DNA of 64,000 nucleotides from Methylobacterium sp. WL1 (GTDB taxonomy: Bacteria; Pseudomonadota; Alphaproteobacteria; Rhizobiales; Beijerinckiaceae), in assembly GCF_008000895.1 (NCBI RefSeq), contig NZ_CP042823.1, positions 1,178,001 to 1,242,000 of the forward strand, in the 5' to 3' direction. This document shows, piece after piece, positions 35,397-46,241 of this stretch (positions within the stretch are counted from its first letter, which is position 1; every line of letters begins with the position of its first letter). The notes beneath the pieces were generated by a model. That model made no database searches and was not told the DNA's origin. It saw nothing but the letters and a program-made list of their open reading frames with translations. Both the position numbers and the translations under genes were made by a program.

Positions 35397-36268
35397 GCTT
35401 TCTCCGCCACACGCTCGCCGAACAGCCCCTGCGGGCGCACGACCAGGAAGGCCACGAGGACGATGAAGGCGAAGGCGTCCTTGTACGGCACCGAGACGTA
35501 GGCCGCTCCGAAGGTCTCGATGATGCCGAGCGCCAGCCCGCCGATGATCGCGCCGGTCACGTCGCCGAACCCGCCGATGATCGTCGCGGCGAAGGCCTTC
35601 AGCGCGATGGTCGCGCCCATCTGGATCGACACGAACAGAACCGGTGCCACGAGGATGCCGGCGATGCCGCCGAGCACGGCGCTGTAGACGAAGGTGAGCA
35701 TGATCATGCCGGCGACCGGGATGCCGAGGAGCGCCGCCATCTCCTTGTCCTGGGAGGTCGCCTGGAGCTTCTTGCCGACCAGGGTGTGCTCGAAGAACCA
35801 GTACTGGAACGCCACGAGCGCCGCGGTCACCGCGATGATCAGCAGGTACTGGCTGTCGAGGAAGACCGGGCCGAGCAGGAAGCCCTGCGTCTCGAACACC
35901 GGCGGCAGGACCTGCGGCTGCGGTCCGTAGAGGGCGAGCGTGGTGTTGGCCAGGAAGATCGAGGCGCCGATGGTCGAGATGATCACCGGCAGGTAGGTGC
36001 GGTGGCGCAGGGGATAGTAGACGCCGAGGTTGAACAGGGCGCCGAGCAGAGCCATCCCGCCGATGGTGAGCAGCACCGAGAGCCAGTACGGCCACTCGAG
36101 ATCGACGGCGAACACCACCATCAGGAAGGCCGCGACCATCGAGAACTCGCCCTGCGCGAAGTTCACGACGTTCGTGGCGCGGAAGATCAGCACGAAGCCC
36201 AGGGCCACGAGGGCGTAGACCGAGCCGATGCCGATTCCGGTGAAGAGGAGCTGGAGGATCAGGTCCAT
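35393..36268 (-). CDS. livH: Liv-type ABC transporter permease LivH (second system)
   Basis: 291 residues with about eight helices. The LivH pattern is YALVALGFVLIFRATNVVNF, followed by AQGEFSMV, KEMAALLGIPVAGM, and GGFGDVTGAIIGGLALGI. It lies 33 bases after the receptor gene, and its stop overlaps the start of the LivM-LivG fusion by four bases. Confidence 0.93.
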   Translation of the reverse strand: MDLILQLLFTGIGIGSVYALVALGFVLIFRATNVVNFAQGEFSMVAAFLMVVFAVDLEWPYWLSVLLTIGGMALLGALFNLGVYYPLRHRTYLPVIISTIGASIFLANTTLALYGPQPQVLPPVFETQGFLLGPVFLDSQYLLIIAVTAALVAFQYWFFEHTLVGKKLQATSQDKEMAALLGIPVAGMIMLTFVYSAVLGGIAGILVAPVLFVSIQMGATIALKAFAATIIGGFGDVTGAIIGGLALGIIETFGAAYVSVPYKDAFAFIVLVAFLVVRPQGLFGERVAEKA

Positions 36269-36301
36269 GTGCGCGCCCGTGCCCCGTCCGCGACGACGTG
36301 T

Positions 36302-37471
36302 TCAGCCCTGATAGAAGTCGATGCGCCGGTCGAACGTGATCGTGCCCTTGTCGTTGCGCACGACGTTGTAGCCGTGCAGGCCGTCGCCGTTCTTGTCGAA
36401 GTTGTAGGTGCCCTCGGCGCCCGCGTGGCCCCGCACCGCCAGCAGCGCCTCGCGGATCGCCTGCGGGTCGGTCTTGCCCGCCTTGTTGATCGCCAGCGCC
36501 AGGACCGTCACCGCGTCGAAGGTCCAGGAGGATTGGTTGTCGGGGGCGATCTTGGTCGCGGCGCGGTAGGCCTTGCCGTAGGCCCGGGCCGCGTCGCTCG
36601 ATTCCTCCGCGTAGTCGGCCACGCCGTAGGTCCCGTAGAGCGAGGGCCCGGCGAGCTTCAGCGCCGTGACGTTGGTGATCGAGGGCGAGCCGACCCAGGG
36701 GGCGGTGACGCCGAGCTGGCGGAGCTGGCGGGCGAAGATGCCGAGGTCGTTCTCGAAGGTGAAGTACGAGCCGATCACGTCGGCCCCGGCCTGCCGGATC
36801 GCCAGCACCACGGGGGTGAAGTCCTGGCCCTGGTTGGCGTAGCCCTGGTCGAGCACGACCGTGGCGCCGACCTTACCCAGGCTCTCGGTCAGCGCCTTGG
36901 CGCCGCTCGTGCCGAAGGCGTCGGTGGAGTGGATGATCGCCCACTTCTTCTTGCCGAGGCCGTTGACGCCGTGCTCGGCGATCACCCGGGCCGAGAAGCT
37001 GTCGTTGGGCCGGAAGCGGAACATCCACGGGTTGCCGAGCTGCGTCAGCACCGGGTCGGTGCCGCCGAAGCACATCGGCTTGCCGGTCTTGAGGATGTCC
37101 GGCGCCATCGCGTGGTTCTGCGTGGAGCGGACCGAGCCCAGGAAGCCGACGAGATCGGGCTGCGAGGCCAGCTTGGAGAAGGCCAGCACGGCGCCGGGAT
37201 TGGTGGTCTGGTCGTCCTCGGTGACGATCTCCAGCGGCTTGCCGAGCACGCCGCCGGCCTTGTTGACCGCCTCCAGGGCGATCTTGGCGCCGTTGAGAGC
37301 GAAGCGCCCCGCATCCGCGCCGGGGCCCGTGACCGGCAGCACCATGCCGATCCGGATCGTCGCGCCGGCGCCCTGCGCGTGACTCGATCGGATCACCCCC
37401 GGGGCGAGGCCGCTCGCAGCCGCGCAAGCGGCACCCGTCAAGAAAACGCGACGCGTCGTCTTCATCGGCAT
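36302..37471 (-). CDS. livK: Liv-type ABC transporter substrate-binding protein (second system), Tat-like leader
   Basis: 389 residues from ATG 37471; ATG 37465 is equally possible and has better spacing to the GGGA upstream. The leader TTRRVFLTGAACAAASG carries a twin-arginine motif. The mature type I binding protein reads IRIGMVLPVTGPGADAGRFA, then EDDQTTNPGAVLAFSKL, HSTDAFGTSGAKAL and ENDLGIFARQLRQLG. It is the first gene of the second liv unit and divergent from a malate/lactate dehydrogenase-family gene 168 bases away, which may act on the imported compound. Confidence 0.92.
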   Translation of the reverse strand: MPMKTTRRVFLTGAACAAASGLAPGVIRSSHAQGAGATIRIGMVLPVTGPGADAGRFALNGAKIALEAVNKAGGVLGKPLEIVTEDDQTTNPGAVLAFSKLASQPDLVGFLGSVRSTQNHAMAPDILKTGKPMCFGGTDPVLTQLGNPWMFRFRPNDSFSARVIAEHGVNGLGKKKWAIIHSTDAFGTSGAKALTESLGKVGATVVLDQGYANQGQDFTPVVLAIRQAGADVIGSYFTFENDLGIFARQLRQLGVTAPWVGSPSITNVTALKLAGPSLYGTYGVADYAEESSDAARAYGKAYRAATKIAPDNQSSWTFDAVTVLALAINKAGKTDPQAIREALLAVRGHAGAEGTYNFDKNGDGLHGYNVVRNDKGTITFDRRIDFYQG

Positions 37472-37639
37472 TCCCGTCCCGCCGCCGGTTCTTGTGCCCG
37501 ACGTTGATTGTATTGGGCAATGCGGAACGCTTCATTGTCTATCCCGCGTCACCCGAACCGGTCGCCTTACGGGTTAAGAAAGCCTAGGATCGTTACCCGA
37601 ACGCGCCCGACGAGGCGCGACGACGGGAGATAGACCATC

Positions 37640-38710
37640 ATGCGGATCGACGCCGCCGGACTGACCGCCTTCGTGCGGGACATCTTCGTTCGGGAGGGCT
37701 GCTCGGAGGCGGAAGCGGGGCGGATCGGCCAGTTCCTCGTGGCCGCCAACCTCACCGGCCACGACAGCCACGGGGTCATCCGGGTGCCGCGCTACGTCGC
37801 GTGGCTGCGCGACGGCGAACTCGTGGCCGACCGCAGCCCCGATGTGCTGATCGACGGGGGTGCCTTCGCGCTGGTGGACGCCCATTACGGCTTCGGCCAG
37901 ACCGCCGGCCCGTTCGCCACCGATCTCGGCATCGCCAAGGCCGGTGAGCACGGCGTCTCGGTCATCGCCCTGCGGCATGCCGGGCATCTCGGGCGGATCG
38001 GCGAATGGGCCGAGCGTGCCGCCGCCGCGGGCCTGATCTCGGTGCATTTCGTCAACGTCGCCGGCAGCCTGCTCGTCGCGCCGTTCGGCTCGGTGGAGCG
38101 ACGCTTCTCCACAAACCCCGTCGCGGCCGCCTTTCCGCTTCCGGGGCGCGACCCGATCGTCCTCGACTTCGCGACCTCGGCGGTCGCCGAGGGCAAGGTC
38201 CTGGTGGCCTCGCAGGGGGGCAAGCCCCTGCCCGAGGGCGTGCTGATCGAGCCGGATGGCCGCCTCAGCGCCGACCCGACCACCTTGTTCGGCCCGCTCG
38301 ACGGGCCGGACCGCGACAATCAGAAGGGCACGGGCGCGATTCGGGCCTTCGGCGAGCACAAGGGCTCGGGCCTGTCGCTGATGTGCGAGCTCCTGGCCGG
38401 CGCGCTCACCGGCTCCGGTACGGCGGGGCCGGGCAAGCGCCGGGTCTGCAACGGCATGCTCTCGCTCTACATGACGCCGAGCGCTTTCGGCTCGGACGAC
38501 GCGATCGCGGCCGAGGCGCGCAGCTATCTCGATTTCTTCGCCTCCGCCCAGCCGGCGCCGGGTGGCGCGGTGCTGCTGCCCGGGGAGCCCGAGCGCCGCA
38601 TGAAGGCGGAACGCCTCGCCGAGGGCGTGCCGCTTCCCGAGCCCGTCTGGGAGACGCTGCTCGCCGCCGGCCGGCCGCACGGCCTCGACGGGCAATCCTA
38701 CTGCGCCTGA
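37640..38710 (+). CDS. Malate/L-lactate/ureidoglycolate dehydrogenase family oxidoreductase
   Basis: 356 residues. It is a member of the Ldh2 family, which has an NAD(P) fold unrelated to classical lactate dehydrogenase. The hallmarks are GHDSHGVIRVPRYV (about 40-53, with the catalytic His), RHAGHLGRIGEWAERAA, LDFATSAVAEGKVLVA and GEHKGSGLSLMCELLAGALTG. It oxidises a 2-hydroxyacid to a 2-oxoacid in the cytoplasm. It is divergent from the second liv operon. The substrate cannot be assigned. Confidence 0.88.
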   Translation: MRIDAAGLTAFVRDIFVREGCSEAEAGRIGQFLVAANLTGHDSHGVIRVPRYVAWLRDGELVADRSPDVLIDGGAFALVDAHYGFGQTAGPFATDLGIAKAGEHGVSVIALRHAGHLGRIGEWAERAAAAGLISVHFVNVAGSLLVAPFGSVERRFSTNPVAAAFPLPGRDPIVLDFATSAVAEGKVLVASQGGKPLPEGVLIEPDGRLSADPTTLFGPLDGPDRDNQKGTGAIRAFGEHKGSGLSLMCELLAGALTGSGTAGPGKRRVCNGMLSLYMTPSAFGSDDAIAAEARSYLDFFASAQPAPGGAVLLPGEPERRMKAERLAEGVPLPEPVWETLLAAGRPHGLDGQSYCA

Positions 38711-38832
38711 GGGGGCCCGGTCGCCCGAGCGGGGCGAACACCCCCCCCTTGGGCAGGATCTCGACGGCGCGCATCAGGGGCGCGCCGGGGCGTGAAACGG
38801 TTCGCTAACCGAAGCCGCCCACCCTCGCGCGC

Positions 38833-39039
38833 ATGTCCAAGCGAACGATCCGAACGGCGAGGGGCGTCCTCTGGATCGCGGCCCTCGCACTCTGCTGTTT
38901 TTCGGCCGTGATGCTGGTGAAGGCCAACCGCCCCGCGGAGCGGTCGGTCGCGGCGCCGTCATCCTCCGATCCCGTCACGACGGGATCCATCGACCGGGCT
39001 CCGATCCGATGGTGCGGGGCTGCCCCGTGGTGCCGCTGA
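38833..39039 (+). CDS. Small single-span membrane protein
   Basis: 68 residues: a basic N terminus, one hydrophobic helix (GVLWIAALALCCFSAVML), then a short periplasmic tail with DPVTTGSIDRAP and a C-terminal pair of cysteines (WCGAAPWCR). The ribosome-binding site is weak. It lies 36 bases upstream of the DUF1236 gene on the same strand. The function is unknown. Confidence 0.5.
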   Translation: MSKRTIRTARGVLWIAALALCCFSAVMLVKANRPAERSVAAPSSSDPVTTGSIDRAPIRWCGAAPWCR

Positions 39040-39075
39040 CCGTCGCTACCGTTTCCACTGCTTGACGAGGATCTC

Positions 39076-39486
39076 ATGCGACACTGGATCTCCCTGCCGA
39101 TCGTGCTGATGCTCGGCTTCGTGACGCCGGCTCACGCGCAAGGCCTGGCGCGCGGCGCGCAGGACGGTCGGGAGCGCGGCGAGGCCATCGCGGGCCCGCT
39201 CGGCGCCGTGGTCGGCGGCGCGATCGGTGCCGCCGTCGGCACGGCCAACAGCATCCTCGGGATCGACCGGCGGGACCGCTTCCGCATCTACGCGATCGGC
39301 GAGCAGCGGCCCTCCTTCGCCTACGCGGGGCCGGTGCGGGTCGGAACCGTCCTGCCGGAGGACGGTGTGGTCTATTACGACGTGCCGGCCGAATTCGCGC
39401 TGCCGAACTACAACTACACCATCGTCAACGATCACCCCGTGCTGGTCGAGCCGCGGACGCGGCGCATCGTCGAGGTCATCGATTAG
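39076..39486 (+). CDS. Exported DUF1236 domain protein
   Basis: 136 residues. It has a signal peptide (MRHWISLPIVLMLGFVTPAHAQ), a Gly/Ala-rich segment resembling glycine-zipper proteins (GPLGAVVGGAIGAAVGTA), then a DUF1236 module (VRVGTVLPEDGVVYYDVPAE, YNYTIVNDHPVLVEPRTRRI). DUF1236 proteins are common small periplasmic proteins of Rhizobiales with unknown function. The glycine zipper suggests outer-membrane or envelope association. Confidence 0.85.
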   Translation: MRHWISLPIVLMLGFVTPAHAQGLARGAQDGRERGEAIAGPLGAVVGGAIGAAVGTANSILGIDRRDRFRIYAIGEQRPSFAYAGPVRVGTVLPEDGVVYYDVPAEFALPNYNYTIVNDHPVLVEPRTRRIVEVID

Positions 39487-39578
39487 GGGCTGCGCGCATC
39501 CGCGCGGAGCCGAGGTTTCACGCCGCCGGGACGCGCCCGGCGGCGTGGTCGTGCTCGGCGCGGGGCGCCGACGCGATG

Positions 39579-40412
39579 TTACTTCAGGCGCGCGGCGGCC
39601 CAGGCGATGTGGTCGGCCATGAAGGTCGAGATGAAGAAGTAGGAGTGGTCGTAGCCCTCGCGCATGTTGAGGGTCAGTGCGATCCCGGCCTTCTTGCAGG
39701 CCTCCTCCAGCAGCCAGGGGCGCAGGCCGTCCTGGAGGAAGCTGTCGGCGGTGCCCTGATCGACCAGGAACTCGGGGAAGCGCTTGCCGTCCTCGATCAG
39801 CGCGGTGGCGTCGTGGGCACGCCAGGCGGCCGTGTCGGACCCGAGATACTTCTCGAAGGCCGGCTTCGACCAACCGGCCGTCGCGGGCTGGGCGATCGGC
39901 GCGAAGGCGGAGCAGGACTTGAAGCGCTCCGGGTAGGTCAACGCGATGGTGAGCGCGCCGTGGCCGCCCATGGAATGGCCGAAGATGCCCTGGCGGGTCA
40001 TGTCGGCGGGGAACTCCTTCGCGATGAGGGCCGGCAGCTCCTCCGTCACGTAGCTCCACATCCTGTAGTTCTTGTCATAGGGCGCCTGCGTGGCGTCCAG
40101 ATAGAACCCGGCGCCGGAGCCGAACTGCCAGTTGCCCTCCTCGTCCGGGATGCCGGGGCCGCGCGGACTGGTGTCGGGGGCCACGATGATCACGCCGTGC
40201 TCCGCGGCAGCGGCGCGGTACTCGCCCTTGTCCATGACGTTGGCGTGCGTGCAGGTGAGCCCGGACAGGTACCACAGCACCGGGACCGGGCCCTTTTCGG
40301 CCTGGGGCGGCACGAACACCGCGAAGGTCATCGGGCATTCCGTGGTCTGCGCGTCGTGCTTGTAGACGCCCTGCGTGCCGCCGTGGGCGCGGGCCTTCGA
40401 GACGGTTTCCAT
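39579..40412 (-). CDS. fghA: S-formylglutathione hydrolase
   Basis: 277 residues, alpha/beta-hydrolase of the esterase D family. The nucleophile Ser147 is in GHSMGG, and LSGLTCTHANVMDKGEY (about 49-65) contains the conserved Cys and oxyanion region. Asp of VDQGTAD and His of YDHSYFF complete the triad. It hydrolyses S-formylglutathione to formate and glutathione in the cytoplasm. It is the second step of glutathione-dependent formaldehyde oxidation, following the dehydrogenase encoded 132 bases upstream on the same strand. Confidence 0.95.
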   Translation of the reverse strand: METVSKARAHGGTQGVYKHDAQTTECPMTFAVFVPPQAEKGPVPVLWYLSGLTCTHANVMDKGEYRAAAAEHGVIIVAPDTSPRGPGIPDEEGNWQFGSGAGFYLDATQAPYDKNYRMWSYVTEELPALIAKEFPADMTRQGIFGHSMGGHGALTIALTYPERFKSCSAFAPIAQPATAGWSKPAFEKYLGSDTAAWRAHDATALIEDGKRFPEFLVDQGTADSFLQDGLRPWLLEEACKKAGIALTLNMREGYDHSYFFISTFMADHIAWAAARLK

Positions 40413-40499
40413 CAGCTGTGATCTCCTGCTCGGGAGGCGGGAGCCCCGCTCGGGGGCTGGATCGCGGGCCCGGGTCTTCGAGAATGCGAGGACGTGCGC

Positions 40500-40531
40500 G
40501 GGGCTCCCCGGCCTTGCAGGCGGGGAGCCCC
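40500..40531 (-). terminator. GC-rich hairpin after frmA
   Basis: GGGGCTCCCC and GGGGAGCCCC form a perfect 10-bp stem around a 12-base loop that can pair further (GCC/GGC). It lies 13 bases beyond the frmA stop on the minus strand, without a T-run. It may attenuate transcription between frmA and fghA. Confidence 0.55.
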
Positions 40532-40544
40532 GGATCGGTCTTCC

Positions 40545-41681
<1,137 letters not shown>

Positions 41682-41909
41682 CACGTGTTCCTGTTGTTTG
41701 GACGATCACGGACGGCGTCGAACGGCCGACTCTTCGGCGCGCCTCGCCCTGGGGCGGCACACCGAACGGTCCGAAAATCTGGGGTGTGTTTGATGGTTCT
41801 GGCGCCGAGATGCAACGTTTGCGGTCGCGTTTCGAACACGTCCCCCGCCCGGGCGGTCCGGGGAATGGGTCGCATCCGCACGGCGCGGGCCGCGCGCTAA
41901 CTCCGGCGC

Positions 41910-43052
41910 ATGGATCGCACCTCTCCCATCAATCGCCCCATGACCCGAGCCGCCGGGCTCGACCGGCTCGCCGCCTTCCTGGCCGGAGCCGGGGCCGATT
42001 ACGCCGCCTGCCGCAACACCGACCGCGGTCCCGGCCGCGCGCCGACCACCTCGGCCCTCTCACCTTACCTGCGCCGGCGCCTGATCACGGAGGCCGAAGT
42101 CGCGGCCGCCGCCGAGAACGCGTTCGGCGATGGCGGCGCCGAGAAGTTCGTGTCCGAGGTGTTCTGGCGGACCTACTTCAAGGGCCATCTGGAGACCCAC
42201 CCGTCCGCCTGGACGGACCACCACGCCCGGGTTGCTTGCGACCGGGAGCGGCTCGCCGCCGAGCCCGGACTGCGCCGCACCTACGCGATGGCGGTCGAGG
42301 GCCGGACCGGGATCGACGGGTTCGACGACTGGGCCCGCGACCTCGTCGAGACCGGCTGGCTGCACAACCACGCTCGGATGTGGTTCGCCTCGATCTGGAT
42401 CTTCACGCTGCGCCTGCCCTGGGCGCTCGGAGCCGCGTTCTTCATGGACCACCTGGTCGATGGCGATCCGGCGAGCAACACCCTGTCCTGGCGCTGGGTG
42501 GCGGGGCTGCACACCCGGGGGAAGCACTATGTCGCCCGTGCCGAGAACATCCGGCGCTACACCGAGGGCCGCTTCGACCCCGTCGGCCTCGACGAGGAGC
42601 CGGACGCCCTCGACGAGGCGATGCCGCCCCGCGAGGTCCCGCTGCCCCGGGCCGAGACCGTGCCGGCAGGCGACATCGCGCTGCTGCTGCATCTCGACGA
42701 CCTGCACCCGGAGAGCCTGCCGCTGAGGGACTCCCGGGTGGTTCGCGTCGGCGGCCTGCTGGTCCATGCCCCCGGGGCCTCCGAGCGGGTCCGGGCAGCC
42801 GACGCCGAGGCGATGGCCGATGCGCTGCAACGCTCCGCGGCGCAGTTCGGCTGCGAAGCGGGCCCGGTCGAGGCAGGCTGGTCCGGGGATCGTCCGGTCG
42901 TCACCGCCTGGGCTCCGGTGGGCCCGTCGGCCGATGCCCTGCCGGAGGATTGCATCCGGGTTCGCCGTGCATGGGACGAGACCGCCTGGCCGCGATCCAC
43001 GCGCGGCTATTCCCGCCTGCGCTCGGTGATTCCCGCGGTCCTGACAGCATGA
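41910..43052 (+). CDS. Photolyase/cryptochrome-like FAD-binding protein with atypical domain order
   Basis: 380 residues. Residues 40-225 match the helical FAD-binding half of photolyases (TSALSPYLRRRLITEAEV, EKFVSEVFWRTYFKGHL, WLHNHARMWFASIWIFTLRLP, SNTLSWRWVAGLHTRGKHY). The N-terminal alpha/beta antenna domain of ordinary photolyases is missing. Instead, about 140 C-terminal residues contain strand-helix patterns (IALLLHLDDLHPESLP, VVTAWAPVGPSADALP, RVRRAWDETAWPRSTRGY). The FAD domain therefore comes first. It may repair UV damage or act as a light sensor; which is not decidable. It precedes a LOV histidine kinase gene. Confidence 0.82.
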   Translation: MDRTSPINRPMTRAAGLDRLAAFLAGAGADYAACRNTDRGPGRAPTTSALSPYLRRRLITEAEVAAAAENAFGDGGAEKFVSEVFWRTYFKGHLETHPSAWTDHHARVACDRERLAAEPGLRRTYAMAVEGRTGIDGFDDWARDLVETGWLHNHARMWFASIWIFTLRLPWALGAAFFMDHLVDGDPASNTLSWRWVAGLHTRGKHYVARAENIRRYTEGRFDPVGLDEEPDALDEAMPPREVPLPRAETVPAGDIALLLHLDDLHPESLPLRDSRVVRVGGLLVHAPGASERVRAADAEAMADALQRSAAQFGCEAGPVEAGWSGDRPVVTAWAPVGPSADALPEDCIRVRRAWDETAWPRSTRGYSRLRSVIPAVLTA

Positions 43053-43236
43053 GGTCCCGGACCCGTCCGCCGCCGACTGTCCGCGCCGCGCTGATTTGAA
43101 TCGTCGCGGTTCCGGGTCTTCCGGCCCCGGTCTTCATGGCGACCGACCCGGCAGATACGGTATGGAGCCGCCGGACGGCCTGACCGTTGGGAGACCGACG
43201 GCCAGGTCTGGCGACGCGGGGGCGGGATTTCGCTGC

Positions 43237-45663
43237 ATGGATGTCGAACACGACGCGCTGCGTCGGCGCCTTCAGGAGGCCGAGGCCGAAATCGAGCGTT
43301 TGCGGGCGTACAACGCGAGCGCCGTGCATGCGCCGAGCGGCAACGAGCGCACGTCGGCGGCCGGGATCGACCTCCTGTTCACGGCGGCGGAGAAGACCCG
43401 CATGCCGCAGATCGTCACCGATCCCAACCTGCCCGACAATCCCATCGTCTTCGCCAACCGCGCCTTCCAGGAGCTGTGCGGCTACGGCGCGGAGGACCTG
43501 ATCGGCCGCAACTGCCGGTTCCTCCAGGGGCCCGGGACGGATCCCGCCGACGTCGCCAAGGTCCGCGACGCCATTGCGGCCCGCCGCGACGTGGTCGTCG
43601 AGATCCTGAACTATCACCGCGACGGCAGGCCGTTCCGCAACGAACTCTACGTCAGCCCGGTCTTCGATGCGGACGGGCAGCTGCGCTACTTCTTCGCCAG
43701 CCAGCTGGACGTTACCCGCTTCCGCACCGAGGAGGAGCGCCTGGCCGAGAGCGAGGCGCGCTACCAGACCCTGTTCGAGGCCATCGATGCCGGCTTCTGC
43801 GTGGTGGAGATGCGGTTCGACGCCGAGGGCCGCGCGGTCGATTACCGCCTGATCGAGGTCAACCCGGCCTTCGAGCGCCATACCGGCCTGCGAAACGCGG
43901 CGGGGCGCTGGGTCAGCGAACTCGTTCCCGATCTCGAACCGTCCTGGTTCGAGACCTACGGTGCGGTCGCCATGACCGGGCGCTCGGTGCGCTTCGAGAG
44001 CGCCGCCGTGTCGATGGGGCGCTGGTTCGACGTCCATGCCCTGCGCGTCGGCGAGCCGGCGCGGCGGCGTGTCGCGATCCTGTTCAACGACATCACCGAC
44101 CGGCGCCGCCTCGAGGATCACCTGGAGACCGCCGCCCGCGAGCGGACCGACGAGCGCGACACCCTGTGGCGGGCGAGCCGCGACCTGTTCGTGGTCTGCG
44201 GCTTCGACGGCGTGTACCGGGCGGTGAACCCGGCCTGGACCGCGACCCTCGGCTGGACCTCCGAGGATCTGGTCGGCGCCCGGTTCGACGCGTTCGTACA
44301 CCCGGACGACCGGACGCTCGCGGAACAGGCGCTGGAGCGGGTGATTGCCGTCGGCGACGTCGACGACGTCGATGTCCGGTTCAGGACGCGCGACGGCGCC
44401 TATCGCTGGATCTCGTGGAACGTGGTCCCGCGCGGCGACCACTTCTACGCGGCGGGTCGGGACGTCACCGAGCGCAAAGCCCTCGAGGAGCAGCTCCGCC
44501 AATCCCAGAAGCTGGAGGCGGTGGGCCAGCTCACCGGCGGGGTGGCACACGACTTCAACAACCTGCTCACCGTGATCAAGTCGTCGACCGACCTGCTCAA
44601 GCGCCCGAACCTCCCCGAGGAGCGCCGCACCCGGTACGTCGACGCCATCTCGGACACCGTCGCCCGCGCCGCCAAGCTGACGGGCCAATTGCTGGCCTTC
44701 GCCCGGCGCCAGGCGCTCCAGCCCGAGGTGTTCGACGTCGGCCGCGGCGTGGCTTCGGTCTCCGACATGGTACGGACCCTGACGGGGGCGCGCATCCACG
44801 TCGACATGCAGGTCGTGCCCCTGCGGGACGCGGCGGGGCTGGAGAGCCCGTGCCTGATCGACGCCGATCCGAGCCAGTTCGATACGGCTCTGGTGAACAT
44901 GGTGGTCAACGCGCGCGACGCCATGGCGGGCGAGGGCCGGATCACCATCCGGGTGCAGCCCGTGAATCGCGTCCCGGCCGTGCGGGCCCACCCGGCGATA
45001 CAGGGGGATTTCGTCGCGGTCTCGGTGACCGATACCGGCACCGGCATCGCCCCCGGTGACCTGGAGCGGATCTTCGAGCCGTTCTTCACGACCAAGGGGG
45101 TGGGGCAGGGCACCGGTCTGGGCCTCAGCCAGGTGTTCGGCTTCGCCAAACAGTCCGGTGGCGAGGTCGTCGCCGAGAGCCGCCTGGGCGCGGGCAGCAC
45201 CTTCACCCTGTATCTCCCGCGGGCGGTGGCTGCGGCTGTCCCGGAGGCCGAGGCGCCCGAGCCCGCGGCCCTGGCCGACGGCCACGGCACCTGCGTCCTC
45301 CTGGTCGAGGACAACCTCGAGGTCGGCGCGTTCGCCGCGCAGGCCCTGCAGGAACTGGGCTACAGCACGGTCTGGGCGACGGACGCGGAAAAGGCGCTAC
45401 GCGAGTTCGAGCGTGTCCCGTTCCGCTTCGAGGTCGTGTTCTCGGACGTGGTGATGCCCGGCATGAACGGGGTCGAGCTGGCCCACGAGATCCGCCGCCG
45501 GCAATCCGACCTCCCGGTCGTCCTGGCGTCGGGCTACAGCGACGTGCTTGCAGCGCACGGCACCCACGGCTTCGAGCTGCTGCGCAAGCCGTACTCGGTC
45601 ACCGACCTGTCGCGCATCCTGCGGCGCGCCGTCGAACGGGCACGGTCGCCGGCCCGGCGCTGA
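43237..45663 (+). CDS. LOV/PAS hybrid sensor histidine kinase with receiver domain
   Basis: 808 residues from ATG 43237 (ATG 43162 is an alternative). A short coiled coil ([19 protein letters not shown]) precedes a LOV domain with the canonical flavin motif GRNCRFLQ at 90-97 (photoreactive Cys93). Two further PAS regions follow, then a HisKA phosphoacceptor ([11 protein letters not shown], His near 438) and an ATPase domain ([32 protein letters not shown]). It ends with a receiver domain (VEDNLEVG, phospho-acceptor Asp737 in [11 protein letters not shown]). There are no membrane helices, so it is a soluble blue-light sensor with an internal receiver. The partner regulator is unknown. Confidence 0.92.
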   Translation: MDVEHDALRRRLQEAEAEIERLRAYNASAVHAPSGNERTSAAGIDLLFTAAEKTRMPQIVTDPNLPDNPIVFANRAFQELCGYGAEDLIGRNCRFLQGPGTDPADVAKVRDAIAARRDVVVEILNYHRDGRPFRNELYVSPVFDADGQLRYFFASQLDVTRFRTEEERLAESEARYQTLFEAIDAGFCVVEMRFDAEGRAVDYRLIEVNPAFERHTGLRNAAGRWVSELVPDLEPSWFETYGAVAMTGRSVRFESAAVSMGRWFDVHALRVGEPARRRVAILFNDITDRRRLEDHLETAARERTDERDTLWRASRDLFVVCGFDGVYRAVNPAWTATLGWTSEDLVGARFDAFVHPDDRTLAEQALERVIAVGDVDDVDVRFRTRDGAYRWISWNVVPRGDHFYAAGRDVTERKALEEQLRQSQKLEAVGQLTGGVAHDFNNLLTVIKSSTDLLKRPNLPEERRTRYVDAISDTVARAAKLTGQLLAFARRQALQPEVFDVGRGVASVSDMVRTLTGARIHVDMQVVPLRDAAGLESPCLIDADPSQFDTALVNMVVNARDAMAGEGRITIRVQPVNRVPAVRAHPAIQGDFVAVSVTDTGTGIAPGDLERIFEPFFTTKGVGQGTGLGLSQVFGFAKQSGGEVVAESRLGAGSTFTLYLPRAVAAAVPEAEAPEPAALADGHGTCVLLVEDNLEVGAFAAQALQELGYSTVWATDAEKALREFERVPFRFEVVFSDVVMPGMNGVELAHEIRRRQSDLPVVLASGYSDVLAAHGTHGFELLRKPYSVTDLSRILRRAVERARSPARR

Positions 45664-45950
45664 CGGACGGGATCTCCCGCAGGCTGCGCGCGCAGGGAAG
45701 GGCACACTCCCCGCGGTGTGGGCGGCCTGAACTGAACCAGCGCCGGGACTGGCATCCGGGCGCCGAGGCCAACCCGCGATGAGATCGCCACGGCGGAGAT
45801 TGATCGGAAAGGCCAAGCGTTCAGCTCACCGGCCTCTGGCCGGCCAACTGCGCTAATTGGCACGTCACCAGTACGCGGACGTACGGCAGCCGGGCTTTAA
45901 CCCCAGGCAAACCGACACGTTACGCTGACGCCCTAAAGCATTGAGGAGAT

Positions 45951-46027
45951 TGGCGCACCCGACACGATTCGAACGTGTGACCTTTGCCTTCGGAGGGCAA
46001 CGCTCTATCCAGCTGAGCTACGGGTGC
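45951..46027 (-). tRNA. tRNA-Arg (CCG), CCA end encoded
   Basis: On the minus strand a full cloverleaf is seen: acceptor GCACCCG/CGGGTGC, D arm GCTC-AGCTGGATA-GAGC, anticodon stem TTGCC/GGCAA with loop CTCCGAA (anticodon CCG), T arm ending TTCGAAT, discriminator G and genomic CCA. It reads CGG arginine codons. Confidence 0.95.
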
Positions 46028-46241
46028 TAGCCGCGTCGATTTCCTAACCCAACCGCGGCGCCAGTGCAACGGTCTGGGTGAGGCTGCCTTTGCCTGCGTC
46101 CGTGTCCGGACTGGGACCGGATACCGAACCGGTTCCGGCCGTCGGCGGCGCGATGGCTGCAGGGTGTTGCCCTGGCGGTCTTGTCTTCGCGTGCGGTTTC
46201 CCGGTCCTTGGTGGTCGCTAGGGAATTATGGGGCGAGGCGG

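Noticed and set aside
45829..45843. CCGGCC-TCT-GGCCGG as terminator of the LOV kinase gene
   Set aside because: The stem is only 6 bp, 165 bases past the stop, with no T-run.
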